Shown here piece after piece: positions 1 to 12,186 of a DNA stretch of 64,000 bases. The notes beneath the pieces were generated by a model, which saw nothing but the letters and a program-made list of their open reading frames with translations, ran no database searches and was not told the origin of the DNA. Position 1 is the stretch's first letter; every line of letters begins with the position of its first letter. Position numbers and translations under genes: made by a program. The DNA is from JAENVT01 sp963720775. Its GTDB lineage: Bacteria; Actinomycetota; Acidimicrobiia; Acidimicrobiales; Ilumatobacteraceae. The DNA lies in contig CAVRGR010000001.1 in assembly GCA_963720775.1 (NCBI GenBank), positions 62,001 to 126,000 on the forward strand, given 5' to 3'.

Positions 1-3000
1 CCGGTGTCGGCCACGGTCGCGCTCGATGCCGCGCCCGGACCATCTGGTCACCTCGTCGTGACGCCCCGGCTGGGCATCGGATTCACCCAGGACGTGGCTG
101 GGGCCCTGCGGCTGGGGGCCGAAGCGATTGCCGATCTCGTCACGATCGACACCGCCACGGGTCAGCTCGCTGCCGTGCCTCGGTTCGAGGTTGGCGTCAC
201 AGCCACCGGCTCCGGCGTGGACGATGACGCCAAGCTGCTGCACACCGGCGATGTCGCCGTCGGCGCCCTTCGGTTCGGGCTGTCGATCATCGCCGGCGCG
301 CCCACGCGCTGCTGGAGTTGCGAAACGTCGACGTGGAATCCAACCACCACGACGTCATCGACTTGTCGAGCCCCGATGCCGTGGTTGCTGCCGCCGGTCA
401 GATCGCCGGTGACCTCGTCGGCAAGCTGATCGACAAGCTCGGTGATGCAGCTACCGACGTCAAGGGCCTGCTCGGCTTGATCCCGACCGGGACGATGCCG
501 GCTCTCGATGCCGGCCACCTGCTCACCGATCCACTCGGCACCCTGGCCGGCTGGTGGCACGACCTCACCACGACCCATGCGGCCGACGTACCCGCCGTAC
601 TCGAACGTCTGCGCAACCTCGTCGCCAACGCAGCACAGGTCGCGTTGCCGATCTCGACGGCCGATCCGACCACTGGCCCGTGGTCGATCCCGATCGCCAA
701 CAAGCTCGCCAACACGCTGGCGATAGACATCGCCCTCGACAACGGGAGACTGGTCGTCGAGCCCGTCGTGTCGATGCGAGTCGACGATCTGGCCGGCGGC
801 TGCACGGTGGTGTCGACCGAGATTCGGGCTCGGTTGGCATCGATCGATCTGGTCGCCCGACGGGCCACGTTCCCCCTGTCGGTTGACCTGAACGCCAAGC
901 TACGAGCCCGCGGTGCGGACCAGGCGCGCCTCGCACTCGGACCGGTCGGCATCGTCGCCGACTTCATCGGTGTACACGCCGGCTGGAACCCGGCAACCGG
1001 TCTGGCAGTCGGACTCCAGACGCCGAACCTATCCATCGACACCGGTAGCGGTCTCGTGCCTTTGGTGATACCGACGGTCGACGCCGACGGCCACCTGAAC
1101 GTGCCGACAGCGTCGTGGTCCGCTGTCGAATCTCTCATCGGCGTGCTGGCCGCCAATGCGCCCTTCGGTTGGCTGGGTGATCTCGCCGACCTTGCCGGCT
1201 GGTCGCTGACGCCCGCACGGCACGGCGCCCACCTGCCATTGGCCGACCTGGCCGCCGATCCCGCGTCCGCGCTCAAGTCGTGGCTGATCAGCCTCGCCAC
1301 CGACGCCGACATCCTCGGGTCGCTGGTGTCGACGCTGGCTCACCTGACCGGCGGCTCGTCCGAAGGTCTGGCCGGGGTGTTCGGCGGGTCGGGAACACCA
1401 ACCGATCCGTGGTTGGCGTCGCTGACGGCGTCGAGCAGTTCACCCGCGCTGGCCGTGTGGATGACGCCCCACGGGCCCGTGCAGCCGGCGACCGTTGTCG
1501 GCCCGGCGTTGACCGGCTGGCGACCAACGATGCCCGGGCTCCCACCCGACGGTCTGGCCAACGCGCTGTTCGACGAGGCGCGGGCCGGGCCTGATGCCGC
1601 CGGCCTCGCCGCTGGCCGCGCCGACATCGCAACCGGCTTGGCCGGCCTCGTCGGTCGCTGGGTCGGCACCGACGGTCTCGTCGCACCACCGTCCGCGCCG
1701 TTGGCCGGCGTCACCACGATCACTCGGGAGGATCTCGACTACCGTGGTCTGACTGGTCTCGACGTCGAGCTGCTGATCCCCGGAGGTCTACCGGTCGGCG
1801 CCGTCGTCGTGAAGGTAGCGGTCTCGCCCGCGGGCACGCCGGCCTGGGCGTCGGCGACCGGGCGGCTCCTCGACCTGACCACACCTGGTCTGGCGCCTGC
1901 GTCGTTCACCGTGGCCGACCCGGCCCCCGGCGAGTGGGTGGTCGCCCTCGCCACGCGAGCCGACGCCACGCTTGGCGGCAATGACGACCCGGCCGGACTC
2001 GTCGGGCAGGCGCGCCGCTTGCAACAGGTGCTCGCTCGGCTGTCGACGGCCGGCCCGGTGGTGCTCGTGGCGCTCGGCGGGGCAGGGCACGCGGCGCGAA
2101 TTGCCGCCGATGCCGTCACCGGGGTCACCCATCTCGTCACCCTGGGAACACCGTGGAGCCCGGCCACCTTCGACTCTGCCCGTACCGGTCTGCCGGCGGA
2201 TGCGCTCCGCTTGATGAGGGCGTTGCTCCCGGCACCGGACCCATCAGAACCCGACGACGACGACTTGGCTCTCGGTCGCCATCTCGTCGAGGGATTCATG
2301 TCCGCCGCCCGCGGCAACACGGCCGATCTCGAAGCTCCACAACCATCCGTGGGCGCTCGCAATGGGCTGACTGCGCTCGCCGTGTTCGGGGTGCTCGGGG
2401 CCGACACGGTGGCGAGGGCGACGACAGCCGTGTTCGCGGCGGGACTGTCGCTGCGAGCACAGGCCCGCGTGGCCACGGCGCTGGCCAAGCCGACGTCGGC
2501 CGTCGCCGCCGTTCGTGTCCCGTTCTCGCTGCTCACCCCGCCCGGTGGGCATGGGATCACCGTACAGGGCTCGGTGGCGCTGACTCTCGGCGATGTCGAG
2601 GTGGCCACGGCAGTCTTCACGGCTCGGCCCGGCATCGTCGTCGAGCTCGACGTAGCCGACACCGACGGCTGGTTGCTAGGCGGGCCGGGAACGTCCGCTG
2701 CCGGGGGCGCGCTGCCGCTGGAGCTGAGGCGCATCTCAGCCCGCGTCGAGGTCGGCGGGCCGAGCGGGCACGCCACGGCGGGCATCACGTTGCACGAGGG
2801 AGCCGCGCTCGGTGCCGACTTCGCCAGCCTGCTCGTGGTTCCGCCGACCGGACCAACGGGCACCTTGGAGATCCAGCCGCTCCTACCCGAGGCGCAGGCT
2901 CTGCTCAGCGCGCTCACCACCAAGCTCGCGTCGGTCGGCGCGGGTAGTCCGGCCGATCGTCTCGCCCAGCTCCTGCATGCCGTCGGGACCACCCAATCGG

Positions 3001-6000
3001 ATGGTGGTCTCGTCCCCGACGCGCTGACCCATCTTCTGCACGACCCCGCCGCACAGCTGCACACGATCCTCACCGGGCCGACGACGCGCGGCCCGCTGCT
3101 CAACGCGCTCGCCGGGCTTGTCCCTGGCCTGACCGTCGTCGACGACACCGTGCATCTCGCTGTCGGCCCGCTCACAGCCGACGCCGACGCCGCCGCCGGA
3201 ACGATCGGCTTCAGCGCCAGCGGTGGCGAAGGCCTCCTGCCTTGGACCGCCGGCCTCCAGTTCCCAGTGACGGGTCGTCCGACCGGGTCGATCGTTCTCG
3301 GCGACCCGACCACCGACGCATTTGCGCTCAGGATCACAGGCGATCAGGCCGAGCTCGTACGCCCCGCCCCGGCTTCGCCGATCTTGCTCTACCCGACACC
3401 GGACCTCGACGGGCTGGCGAAGTTGGTGCTCGCTGCAATTCCGGCTGAGGCGCTCCGTCTGCTGCTCGAAGCCCTGCGCCGGATCGACACTGGGCTTGGC
3501 ACCGCACTCGACGACCTGGCCGGCGCCCTCGGCATGCTCAAGCCGATCGACGCCAATGGTCGCCAGGCCTACGCCGCACCCGTGGGGGTGTTCGAAGATC
3601 CGGTCGGCTGGTTCAAGGCCGAGGTGCTCACGGTCACCAAGGGCGGACCGTTCGATGCCGACCGAATCATCACCCTGCTCGATGGTCTGAAGCCGTTCCT
3701 CGGCCTCACCGGTACGCCCAGGGGCGTGTGGCCCATCGCCGACGGCATCACCGTCATCGGCTCGCCGACCTCTGATGGACCGAACATCGCGCTCGCCATC
3801 GACGCCACGTCGTGGCTTGCCGGCTTGGCCAACCGGGCTCCGGTCGCCGCCGGCATCACACTCGGGCTGACGCTGCCGGCCAGCGGAGCGCCGAAGCCGA
3901 CGATCGACGTCTTCGTCGGTGTGCCCGATGGCGCCAACGGAACGTCGACGCCGCAGCATCGCCAGGCCGCCCACCTCGCCATCAGCGGCAATCAGGCCCG
4001 CCTCTTCCTGCGTCCCGCCACCGGCGCCGACATCGAGCTGTTCCCCAACGTGTCCGGCCTCGGTTCACTGCTGACGAATGGTGTCACAGCGGTGCTCCCG
4101 ATGGCGCTCACCAAGTTGGCGGCGATGTCGGGCGATGCAGTGCGCACGGAGATCGCCAGTCTCGTCGGCGAGGTCGGTCGTGCGCTGGCCCTCGCGACCG
4201 GAACGCCGGCGGTCTTCGATGCCGATTCGCTGAAGGCGCTCGCCGCCGATCCGCCGAGCTACCTCCGAGCACGGCTCGGCGCCCTCTTGACCCAGGTCGT
4301 CACACCGCTCAACGCGGTACTCGCCAGGCTCCTGGGCGGTGGGCCGGCGGCTATTTCGAGCGGCGGCGCGGGAGCCATCGTCGTCACCGTCAAGACCGTC
4401 GTCGTCGAGATCCACCCGTCGCCGCTCTCGGTGTCGGTCACCGGAGTGGTCTCGGGTCTGCCGATCGTCGGAGCGGCAGAGGCGTCGCTCGCCGTCGGCG
4501 ACAGTGGCGTCACCGGATGGTCGTTCGGGGTCGGGCCCGCGGCGATCGACCTGGGTGGCCCGATCCTGCGCCCATTCGCCCGGGTCAGCTCCAACGCCGG
4601 CTGGCAGGTCGAGACCGGTCTGGGCCTCGACGCGTTGGATCCGAACGCGACAAACCACAGTGAGCTCACCGCACGCTGGCGCAAGTCGACTGGCCTCGCC
4701 GTGCTCGTCACGACCCGGACCGGGCCGACGGCGGTTGCCGAAGACACCTCCGATGCCGCCGTCGCAACCGCCGCCATCGATGCCGTGATCGACCTCGTTG
4801 GCGGCTGGGTCCTCGGTGTCACCGAGGTGCAGACGCTGCTGGCCAAATCGGTGGGTACCAAGACGGTCAAGTTCGTCGTCGAAGGCTCGATCCTCACGAG
4901 CGATCCCACTCCAACGCTCCTGGCCGGGACGCTCACAGGATGGCCCGGCAAGCTGCTGACGATCGCCGGACAGCTCGCCGCCGCCGCACCATCCGTGCCG
5001 GTCGGGCCCTTCACGCTCTCCATTGCCGATTCTGGCGGCGGCGTGTACGGGATCGCTCTGTCGATGCCCGACGGCGCCGGCATCGACCTGACTTCGGGCG
5101 GCGAGACCTCGCTCAAGCTGGAGGTCGACGCGTCATGGATCGACCCGCCGTCGACATCCGGCATCGTGCTCGATCTGCTCAAGATCAACGGGCCGAACAT
5201 CGAACCCGCGCCCGGCATCGAGGTCAACGGGGTTGGCCTGCGGCTCGGCAAGACCACCGGTCCACTCATCGACGCCGGACTCAAGCTGGACTCGGTCGCC
5301 GTTCATCTCTTCGGCAGCGTGCGTCTTGGCGGAGGCGTGCCCCAGTTCGCCGGTGGCGTGCAGGTCGAGCTCGGCGGCCTTGCCGTGCCGCTCGGCGGCG
5401 GTGGTGACAACGCCGTGGCCAAGGGAATCATGCGTGACGCAGGCGGCAGCGGTGCCCCGCCCCGACCCGCGTTCAGCCCGGCCCTCGCCGTGCAGGACCA
5501 TGGCCAGGGAGTCGCTGTCAGCCTGCGGGCCGGCAGCGGCGATGGGCCCTGGTTCCTGCCGATCCAGCGGGCGTTCGGACCGGTGTATCTGGAGCAGGTC
5601 GGGCTGGGCGTCGCCTATCGCCAGAACGTGACACCCCGGCAACTGGAGATGGTCAGCGTCTACCTCGACGGATCGGTCTCACTGATCGGGCTCACCGCCG
5701 CGGTCGAGAAGCTGCGCATCGGCTACCACGTCACCCGGCCGTTGTTCTCGAGCGACGCGTGGGAGGTCGACGTCGAGGGCTTCGCCATCTCTGCCACGTT
5801 CGGCCCGCTCAGCTTGGCAGGCGCGCTGGCGAAGTTCCCGCTCGACGCGCCGCTCACCGGCGTCGAGTACCTCGGCATGCTGAAGATCCGCTACTCGGTC
5901 TACGGCATCGATCTGTTCGGCGGCTATGCCCATCCGACGGAACCGAACGGTGAGAGCTTCGCCTCGTTCTTCGCCTTCGGTGTGCTCCACGCACCGCTCG

Positions 6001-9000
6001 GCGGCGTCCCCGCGTTCTTCGTGACCGGCATCGGCATCGGCTTCGGTATCAACCGCGAGCTGCACACGCCAACCATCGATCAGGTCACGACTCATCCGTT
6101 CATGCAGGCCTTGCGGGCGATCGGTCCGACGCCCGAGCCGATGCAGCAGCTCAAGGACATGCGGACCATCGTTCCACCCGCCCAGGGCGAGTTCTGGGTT
6201 GCCGCCGGCATCAGCTTCACGAGCTTCGTCCTCATCACCGGCGAGATCCTTGTCACCGTCCAATTCGGCGACGGCCTGGAGATCGCCGTGCTCGGCCTCG
6301 CTCGTGCCGAGCTGCCGACGCCCGTCTTGACCCTGGTGTCCATCGAGCTTGCGCTGTTGGCCCGGTTCTCGACGAAGGAGGGCCTCCTGCTCGTCCAGGC
6401 TCAACTCACCGAGAACTCGTGGTTGCTGACCAAGTCGGTCCGTCTCACCGGTGGGTTCGCCTTTGCCACGTGGTGGAAGGGCCCGAACGCCGGCCAGTTC
6501 GTCGTGACCGTCGGCGGGTACCACCCGCGCTTCCATCACGACGGCTATCCCGTCGTTCCGCGCGTCGGGCTGAAATGGCAGCCGGCCGACTTCGTGTCGA
6601 TCGAAGGCGGCGTCTACTTCGCCCTGTGCTCCGAGGCGCTCATGGCCGGCGCCGGCATCCATGCCGCTGCCCACCTCGGTCCCGCACATGCCAGCCTGGA
6701 CCTCGGTTTCGACGGCATCGTGTTCTTCGATCCGTTCTTCTTCAGTGTCCGTGTCTACGCCGAGGCCCGCGTCGGAATCACCATCTGGTTGCTGTTCGGA
6801 TCAGTCGATATCGACGTCTCGCTCGGTTTCGACGTCACCGTCGAGGGTCCCCCGATCCATCTTTTCGGCCACTTCTCGGTTTGCGGCATCGAGATCCCGT
6901 TCGAGATCGGCCAGAGCAGCGACCCGGCCGACAAGGCGCTTCATGCCGGAGAGTTCGCCGACAAGTACCTGCGGGGCGACAAGCAGGCTCAGGTCGTGCA
7001 GGCCGCCGTCATCCGCGGTGCACTTACGGCCGGCAAGTCCGACGCACCGAACTCGGGCGGGGTCGACAAGCCGCCCGACGGCAGCGCCGAGCACCCGTTC
7101 CGCGTCGTGCCCGAGTTCCAGCTGTCGTTCGTGACGATCGCCCCGTCGACCCATCTCGAACTGGCATGCGCCGCCGGCACCATTCCGCAAGACCTGGTCG
7201 ATCCGGGCCTCGGTGTCGCACCCATGTACTCGGCCACCCTGGAATCGGCGCTGACGATCACGCTCACGTCCGACGACGCCCAAGTGTTCGATCTCGCCGA
7301 CGTTCACCTCACCCTTCGGCCGGCAGCGGCGTTCCCGAAAGGCGTGTGGGCACCGGCGGGCAATCCGAAGGCCAAGATCGTTCCGAGCGGCGACACGGTC
7401 AACGCTTGTGACGGCTTCACCGTCGACACGCTCCTCGACGAATCGAAGTTCGTCGGCGCGCCCGACATCGACTACCACCAAGTCGAGCTCCCGCTCACCG
7501 GCCGCAAGCCGCTGCCGTTCATCACCAATCGGGCCAAGACCGACGGTCGGGTGATCGCCGCCAAGGCGTTGCGCGATGCGGCCAAGGTGCTGATCGCCGG
7601 CGACCCCGACACCGACCTCCGGTTCGTGCGCACTGCGCTCGTGCTGTCTGCAGCGGGGCGCGGGCTGACGTCGGTTGCGGCGTTGCGGGGCGAGCGCAAC
7701 GCCGCTCCATCGTTCGGATCGCTGGCCGACGATCTCGTTGTCACCCCCGACGCCGTCTCGACCCCCGTGACGCCGGTAGTGGTCGATCGCAACCCGCCAC
7801 CACCGCGCCGCTTCGCGCCGCTCGTGAAGTCGGTGGTCGGTGTGCCGATGGCGCTCACCCTCGACCGGCCGACGGGCACCACGGTGGCCGACCCAGGCGG
7901 AGCCGTGACGAGAGTCGTGCCACGGCTGGCCGATGTTCAATCCGCTCACGCCGGCAGCACCCAACTCGCCCTTCATGTCATCGCTCGGAGCGCGAAACGA
8001 GTTGGCGGGTCGCTCGGTGCAGTGGGCGCGGCGCCGCTCACCCGGCTGGCGTCGGGCACGGTTGGGGCAGTGGCGAACGCGCAACCGGGGGCGGCCGCCG
8101 GCCGACTTGCCGGCATGACCGCCGGGCTCGTCGGAGCGACACCGACCGGGAGTGGGCCGAAGCGCCGGGTGGGTAAGGGTGTTGGTGGCGGGGCGACGGT
8201 GCAGGAGGGCGAGCTGGCCGTGATCACCATCGCCAACCGGCCGAGGGGCGAGATCCTTGACACCGTGACGATCTCCGGCGGTTCGACGCGGGTGTTGAGC
8301 ATGGCCGCCGGTGGCCTGGTGCTGGATGACCAGATCGTGGGGAGCGACGGACTGGACGCGCTCGTCACGCTGCCGCGGCCAACCGAACGCGTGGCCATCG
8401 TGGCCATCGGAGCGAGCGCCGGCGCCGGTGGCTCCGTGGCCGGTTGGTATGCCGGGCAATCGTTGCCGACGGTGGGCTGGGGCGCAGCGATCGGCGGCGG
8501 CGTCGTCGTCAGTGGCCAGGGACACCGGGTGGGGGACAACCGCCAGCGCGCCGATGGCGGTTGGGTGAACGGCCACGAGCTGACCGCGGCGTCGCGTGTC
8601 GTCTCGGTGTTCACCGATGACGTCAACGCCATCGCTGTGGTCATCGACGATCGAGCCGGTGCAGATGCCGCGGGCAAGGTGTCGATGACGTTGGCCGATG
8701 CCACGCGAGCGCTCGACGCTTCCGGCGCCCCGCAACCGCCGCAGGTCTTGGTCGAGGGCGTGCGCACGATTTTGCTGTATGCCGTGCAGACAACCGGTCC
8801 CAATCCGCGAGTGTTCGTCGAAGGCGGCTCGTCGGGCGAGCTCGCTGGTGTGCTCGGCGGGTCGAACGGCGTCGCCGCGCTGGCCAACGCCCTCGCCGCG
8901 AACGGTGTCGCTGCAGCCGTGCGCCAACCCCTGGTCGGTGGCCCCGGTCGTCGACTCGTGACGATGACGATCGGCGACGACGTGCCGGCGCCTGCACCGC

Positions 9001-9132
9001 CACCGGCGACACGCGGCCGGAAGAAAGGCAGCTGCGAAGAAACGGGCAGCGAAGAAGGCGCCACCGGCGAAGAAGACGCCGCCAGCGAAGAAGGCGCCGG
9101 AGCGACGGCGAACGAAAGGATCGGGCCGATGA
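1..9132 (+). CDS. Giant DUF6603-type protein, 5' truncated by the window edge, two apparent frameshifts
   Basis: The gene enters from the left edge and reads in three frame segments that join into one product of over 3,000 residues: 1 to ~302, ~303 to ~9026, and ~9028 to the TGA at 9130-9132. The stretch encoded at about 5590-6910 resembles the uncharacterised DUF6603 family: glycine/aromatic-rich beta strands with GGFAFATWW, GGYHPRFHHDGYPVVPRVGL and GGVYFAL motifs. At about 2040-2230 there is a hydrolase-like segment (VALGGAGHAA, then HLVTLGTPW) that resembles a lipase elbow but has no serine nucleophile. Upstream there are repeated blocks that alternate short helices with LVLGDP/ALRITGDQAELV-type strands. 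After the second correction the tail is rich in AAKK and PPAKK repeats. The stop overlaps the next ATG as ATGA. No transmembrane segment is evident. Function is unknown. The family assignment is by recognition and fairly firm; any role is inference. Confidence 0.75.
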
Positions 9133-11135
9133 CGACACCGGGGTTCTTCCAGCTCTACCCGGCAGCGCGGCCAGCGCTGCCCGCGGGTGACTACACGGCG
9201 ACGAGCAACCAGGAGCTCGTCGCTCAGACACCGCACGACGGCCCACAACAGATCCCGGTCGACGACACCGAGTTCCATCTCGTCATCGATGCGCCGCGCT
9301 ACAAGATGCCGCCCGATCAGATTCTTTCGACGTTCCCGCCGGCCGGCTCACAGGGCGACTGGCGAGAGCGGTTGCCGCAGATCGTGTTGAAGCGCCGAAC
9401 GTTGCCGTGGGAGCGCAACCCCGATCCTGCCCACGATCCCCACACGTCGCCCCCATGGCTGGCCCTCGTCGTGTTGGCCGACGGCGAAGGTCAGTTGTCG
9501 TCCGACGTCGACGTGTCCCAGTGCGTGACGTCGGACGTGAATCTCGGCAACGAGGCAGATGTACCACGTGGCAAGTACCTCTCGGTAACGAAAGACATCG
9601 TCGAGAAGGTCTTCCCATGCCGTGACGAGCTCGAACTGTTGTGTCACGTCCGAAGAGTCGATCTGCGCGACACCGAGCTGGCACTCGGCGATGACGACGG
9701 TTACCTCGCTGTTGTGATCTCGAACCGCTTGCCCCAACCGGCGGCGCCGAAGACCGACGATCAACCGGCCCTGCCGCTCAAGTACACCGCCTACCTCATC
9801 AACCTCGAGCACCAACTCGACAAACTGCTCCAGACCGAACCCAATCCTATTCTCTTCTTCGATGCCACTGCCGCGGTGTCACTCGTCGACAGTGAGTTGC
9901 TGGCCGCGGCACCCGATGCGACCATCGATCAGATCGCGATGAAGATCGGCCCTGCGGCACCAGTCTTTTCGATGAGCAAGGACGCCAAATCGCTGTCGCC
10001 GTCCGACTCGCTTCTGGCGCCGTTCGCCGCCCCAAGAGGAATCGAATCCGCCGCTGCGGCATGGGCAACAGGACCGACCAAGCAGGGCGCGTCGATCTCG
10101 AATGCGTACGCCGATGCCAAGGCCTACAAGGCGGGCGTGTTCAACGGGGACATCGTCCGGCTCATGCCGGTGTACCGCTTTCCGGTGTTGGTGTCGTGGG
10201 AGTTCACCTGCACGGGTGACGGAGGATTCGAGCGACTGATGAACGCCCTGCAGGTCGGGATGCTCGGCACCGCAGTCGACGAAGACGCCGCTGGAGATCC
10301 AATCAGCGCGCCCCCACCGGGGCTCGAGGTCGCCGCCACGGGTCATGTCGCGCTGTCGCATCGCACGCGTCGCGGCGAGGCAGCCCGCTCGTGGTATCGG
10401 GGGCCGCTCACGCCGCAACCGACGGTACGCGCCGAACCGGTTGATGGTGTGCTCCCGCTGGCCCACACCGGCGATCAACTGCGCAAGCTCGTACCCGATG
10501 GTCGCGAGGACATCTCGCTCGCCGCGCTGTTCGAGATCGGGCGGTTGCTGACGTTGAACAAGCCCACCCTCGTCGCTGCGCTGATGCAATGGCGACGCGA
10601 TGTGTTCGGAGCGGCGCGAGCTCGTCAACTGGCCGACCTGTTGGCGAATCAGATCGTGGCCGGCATTGGCCTCGGTGTTGCCGGCGGGCGCAACAGACTC
10701 GAAGACCTCGTGCGCGCGTCGGTCGTCGGTGCGTACGCGTCCGAGAACGGATTGGCCCCCGCAGCGCCCGAAGTCACGGCGGCCCGCGTGCCCGATGAAC
10801 TGCTCCAACTGGCGCCGGAACAGATGCTGGCCGGTCTCGGCGTCAACGCGTCCGTCGTGGCGCGGCTCGGCAAGCAGTTCGGGGTCGATGGTCTGTCGTC
10901 GGTGCCCATCGCGGTGGCGATGACGCCCAAGGAGCCGGCCACAAGCGACAAGCAGGCCATGGTGGCGCTCAACCAGACACTGAGCCAGCGGATCGATCAA
11001 CTCGTCATCAGCGCGTTGAAGGTGAGCGACGTCGCTCACGGCGTCGGCCGTCCCACACGCAGCCGCAAACGCGACGATCTCGATCGGCTCCTCGCTGAGG
11101 CGGCTGAGCGCGCCGCCACCGGAAGGAGCGGTTGA
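9129..11135 (+). CDS. Uncharacterised 668-aa protein of the giant-protein cluster
   Basis: The start is the ATG at 9129 (MTTPGFFQLYPAARPALPAG). Its ATGA overlaps the corrected stop of the DUF6603 gene, the typical sign of translational coupling. As given, the reading frame runs straight in from the upstream gene, so an automatic caller would fuse the two into one 3,605-aa product. The overlap and the change of protein character argue for two genes. The protein is soluble-looking, with no signal peptide or membrane helix. It has a beta-rich N-terminal half (LPWERNPDP, PPWLALVVLADGE) and an alpha-helical C-terminal third (residues ~450-668), and it ends in a basic stretch (RPTRSRKRDD). I do not recognise the family. 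Its place among co-directional large genes suggests it works with the DUF6603 and propeller proteins. Confidence 0.72.
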   Translation: MTTPGFFQLYPAARPALPAGDYTATSNQELVAQTPHDGPQQIPVDDTEFHLVIDAPRYKMPPDQILSTFPPAGSQGDWRERLPQIVLKRRTLPWERNPDPAHDPHTSPPWLALVVLADGEGQLSSDVDVSQCVTSDVNLGNEADVPRGKYLSVTKDIVEKVFPCRDELELLCHVRRVDLRDTELALGDDDGYLAVVISNRLPQPAAPKTDDQPALPLKYTAYLINLEHQLDKLLQTEPNPILFFDATAAVSLVDSELLAAAPDATIDQIAMKIGPAAPVFSMSKDAKSLSPSDSLLAPFAAPRGIESAAAAWATGPTKQGASISNAYADAKAYKAGVFNGDIVRLMPVYRFPVLVSWEFTCTGDGGFERLMNALQVGMLGTAVDEDAAGDPISAPPPGLEVAATGHVALSHRTRRGEAARSWYRGPLTPQPTVRAEPVDGVLPLAHTGDQLRKLVPDGREDISLAALFEIGRLLTLNKPTLVAALMQWRRDVFGAARARQLADLLANQIVAGIGLGVAGGRNRLEDLVRASVVGAYASENGLAPAAPEVTAARVPDELLQLAPEQMLAGLGVNASVVARLGKQFGVDGLSSVPIAVAMTPKEPATSDKQAMVALNQTLSQRIDQLVISALKVSDVAHGVGRPTRSRKRDDLDRLLAEAAERAATGRSG

Positions 11136-11136
11136 C

Positions 11137-12186
11137 ATGGAGCTGCATGCGGCGTCGTACATCACAGAGATGAAGGCGGCCAACGCGTCGATGATCTCGA
11201 CGTTGGCCCAGCTGCCGGCCGCCGAGGGGGTGGAGGATGGCATCCGGCCCGACGGGGTCGTACCCGCTGAGATCGTGCGCTTCCTCGCCCAGCTACGCCT
11301 CATGCAAGGTGTCCCGTTCAACTACTTGATCCCCGACGCCGAGCTGATCCCGGCCGAGACGATTCGCTTCTTCTATCTCGATCGCAATGCAACCGACGCG
11401 CTCGTACAGGGTGCGTTGAGCGTCGGGACCGTGAACGCCGCCGATCGCGCCCAACTCGCCCAGCTGTACGAGGTGGTTCGCAAAGAGGTCGACAGCGCGG
11501 AGCGTCTGGTCCGAATGAAGGACGCTGATGCGCCGGCAGTCGACGCGCAGGGTCGGCCGATCGGCGTCGGCGGTCAGATCAGCGGGTTCGTGCTTCGCTC
11601 GCGCCTCGTGTCGGGCTGGCCAGGATTGCACGTGCGGGCCTATGCCACCGACACGCGCCCGGACGACAAGACGATTCCCGACATGGACACGAGCCCCGAT
11701 CGCGTGCGGTTGCTGCGAATGGAACGACTGGCGCCGGCGGTGTTGTTGGTCTTGTTCGACGGCGTGCCCGCCGTCGTGCACATCGAGGAGCCGCGATCGG
11801 GAATCCAGTTCGGTGTACGGCTCGACGCCAACGCCAGTCCAACCCAACAAACTGCTGTGGTCACACTGCGCGACGTCCAACATCCCAACAATGGACCACT
11901 GAAGGTCGGCAACAAGCCCATCACCGTCCCTGTGCCCTTCAGGGCCGGATCTCCCGGCGTCATCAACATGAAGAAGCTCAACGACGCGATGGTCGCCGTC
12001 GCCGCGACGAACATGGGCAACACCGTCGACTCAGCGGAGTACGCGATGCAGATGTTGCGATTCCCGCTGCGACAAGTCTTCGGCGACACATCGGTTGCGC
12101 AAGGGGCCGACGCCTTCTTCGCCACCGTCAACATGGCGGTGCTGACCGAGCGGTTCTCCATTGCCGCCAAGGTGCTCGGATCATGA
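11137..12186 (+). CDS. Uncharacterised 349-aa protein of the giant-protein cluster
   Basis: ATG at 11137 follows a good Shine-Dalgarno site (GGAAGGAG at 11121-11128), one base after the preceding stop. The product is soluble-looking with no signal peptide. An N-terminal helical region (residues 1-130) contains a distinctive block, GVPFNYLIPD followed by ETIRFFYLDRN and VQGALSVGT. The middle and C-terminal parts are mixed alpha/beta (GFVLRSRLVSGWPGLHVRAY, GVPAVVHIEEPRSGIQFGVR). I cannot assign a known function. The stop overlaps the next start as ATGA at 12183-12186, so it is very probably translated from the same transcript as its neighbours. Confidence 0.75.
   Translation: MELHAASYITEMKAANASMISTLAQLPAAEGVEDGIRPDGVVPAEIVRFLAQLRLMQGVPFNYLIPDAELIPAETIRFFYLDRNATDALVQGALSVGTVNAADRAQLAQLYEVVRKEVDSAERLVRMKDADAPAVDAQGRPIGVGGQISGFVLRSRLVSGWPGLHVRAYATDTRPDDKTIPDMDTSPDRVRLLRMERLAPAVLLVLFDGVPAVVHIEEPRSGIQFGVRLDANASPTQQTAVVTLRDVQHPNNGPLKVGNKPITVPVPFRAGSPGVINMKKLNDAMVAVAATNMGNTVDSAEYAMQMLRFPLRQVFGDTSVAQGADAFFATVNMAVLTERFSIAAKVLGS

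Noticed and set aside
6801..9278. Minus-strand 825-aa frame opposite the giant gene
   Set aside because: Arg/His/Gly-rich translation with no recognisable domains; codon pattern follows the plus-strand gene.
4..11135. A single 3,605-aa protein from 318 to 11135, plus a separate short gene at 4-429
   Set aside because: The join near 302 restores one frame, and the corrected frame at 9027 ends in a stop overlapping a new ATG, so the better model is one giant gene to 9132 and a second gene from 9129.
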